Below are positions 63,651-64,000 of a stretch of 64,000 bases of DNA, one piece after another. The position numbers were made by a program, and so were the translations under genes. Within the stretch, counting starts at the first letter, position 1. Each line of letters opens with the position of its first letter. The stretch comes from Himantopus leucocephalus (Eukaryota > Chordata > Aves > Charadriiformes > Recurvirostridae): assembly GCA_003993805.1 (NCBI GenBank), contig RSEF01000003.1, forward strand, positions 108,468,349 through 108,532,348, read 5' to 3'. The notes under the pieces were generated by a model. It worked only from the letters and a program-made list of their open reading frames with translations, did not search any database and was not told where the DNA came from.

Positions 63651-64000
63651 GTGTTTGGGGTGATAATGCCACTTAGTGGATAACAGCCTTAACTGCAGCC
63701 TTTTTTCCAATCTAAATTAGGTAGCAGACGGCTATCTTGATTTATATTGGAGTTTTCCTCCTGGCTAGAATATGCTGATTGTAGCATGTTTTCAAAGAAT
63801 CTTTTATTATCAATTCTGTTTTAGGAAGTTTATGATAACTAATTTAGTTTGTGGATGATATTAAAATGTAGGAATCAGTTATTACAGAATTTTAATCTTC
63901 TTAAAGGAAACTAAGGATCTTCTTATTTGTGTATTTAATCTGGTTGGAAAGATTAAACAACAATCTTGATCTTCTTGCACTGGTTCTTTAGGTTAATGAA
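63651..64000 (+). other. Putative intron to the window edge
   Basis: AT-rich sequence with no repeat or exon recognised. The gene, if real, continues beyond the window. Confidence 0.4.

Noticed and set aside
1..64000. CRISPR arrays, operons, tRNA/rRNA genes or a novel prokaryotic-type system
   Set aside because: Nothing of the sort was seen. The sequence is vertebrate nuclear DNA with retrotransposons and intron-scale spacing.

Overview
The window looks like nuclear DNA from a bird. It is AT-rich and almost free of long reading frames. It carries at least eight CR1 non-LTR retrotransposon fragments, most keeping the CR1 3' end with the ATTCTATGATT-type terminal repeat. It also carries two solo LTRs of the kind common in neoavian genomes. 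The species cannot be named. The sequence is a draft assembly: two 100-base gaps and five single-N joints are present, and two of the joints are flanked by perfect duplicates that look artefactual.

Layout. From 1 to about 38,500 the window is a gene-poor repeat landscape. It holds CR1 copies at 1-885 (-), 918-1485 (+), 12325-12490 (+), 14307-14741 (+), 15927-16850 (+, long and open but interrupted by a gap), 19488-19795 (-), 22571-22870 (-) and 30615-30960 (+). It also holds a solo LTR at 23344-23816, a (CTTCT)n microsatellite at 6027-6110, a 20-bp perfect palindrome at 12229, and a 20-bp inverted repeat at 22075/22193. No protein-coding exon could be recognised there.

From about 38,560 to 39,800 there is a strong CpG island with an Sp1-type box, a well-placed ATG (39043) and several good splice donors. 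I read it as the promoter and first exon(s) of a plus-strand gene. The remaining 24 kb behaves like introns of that gene. A second LTR (49756-50693) sits there, flanked by an exact 6-bp target duplication. Four short exon-like segments with acceptor and donor sites occur at 56525-56575, 58410-58478, 61939-61980 and 63605-63650. Three have lengths divisible by three. They do not all fit one reading frame, so the true transcript is unresolved, and I do not recognise the protein.

No bacterial-type operon, CRISPR array, tRNA, rRNA or novel defence-type system is visible. The most useful observations are assembly artefacts that fall exactly in diagnostic places (the CR1 catalytic region, the LTR repeat region and the promoter C-tract), the resemblance between the two LTRs, two CR1 lineages separable by their C-terminal residues, and the unresolved exon phases of the CpG-island gene.
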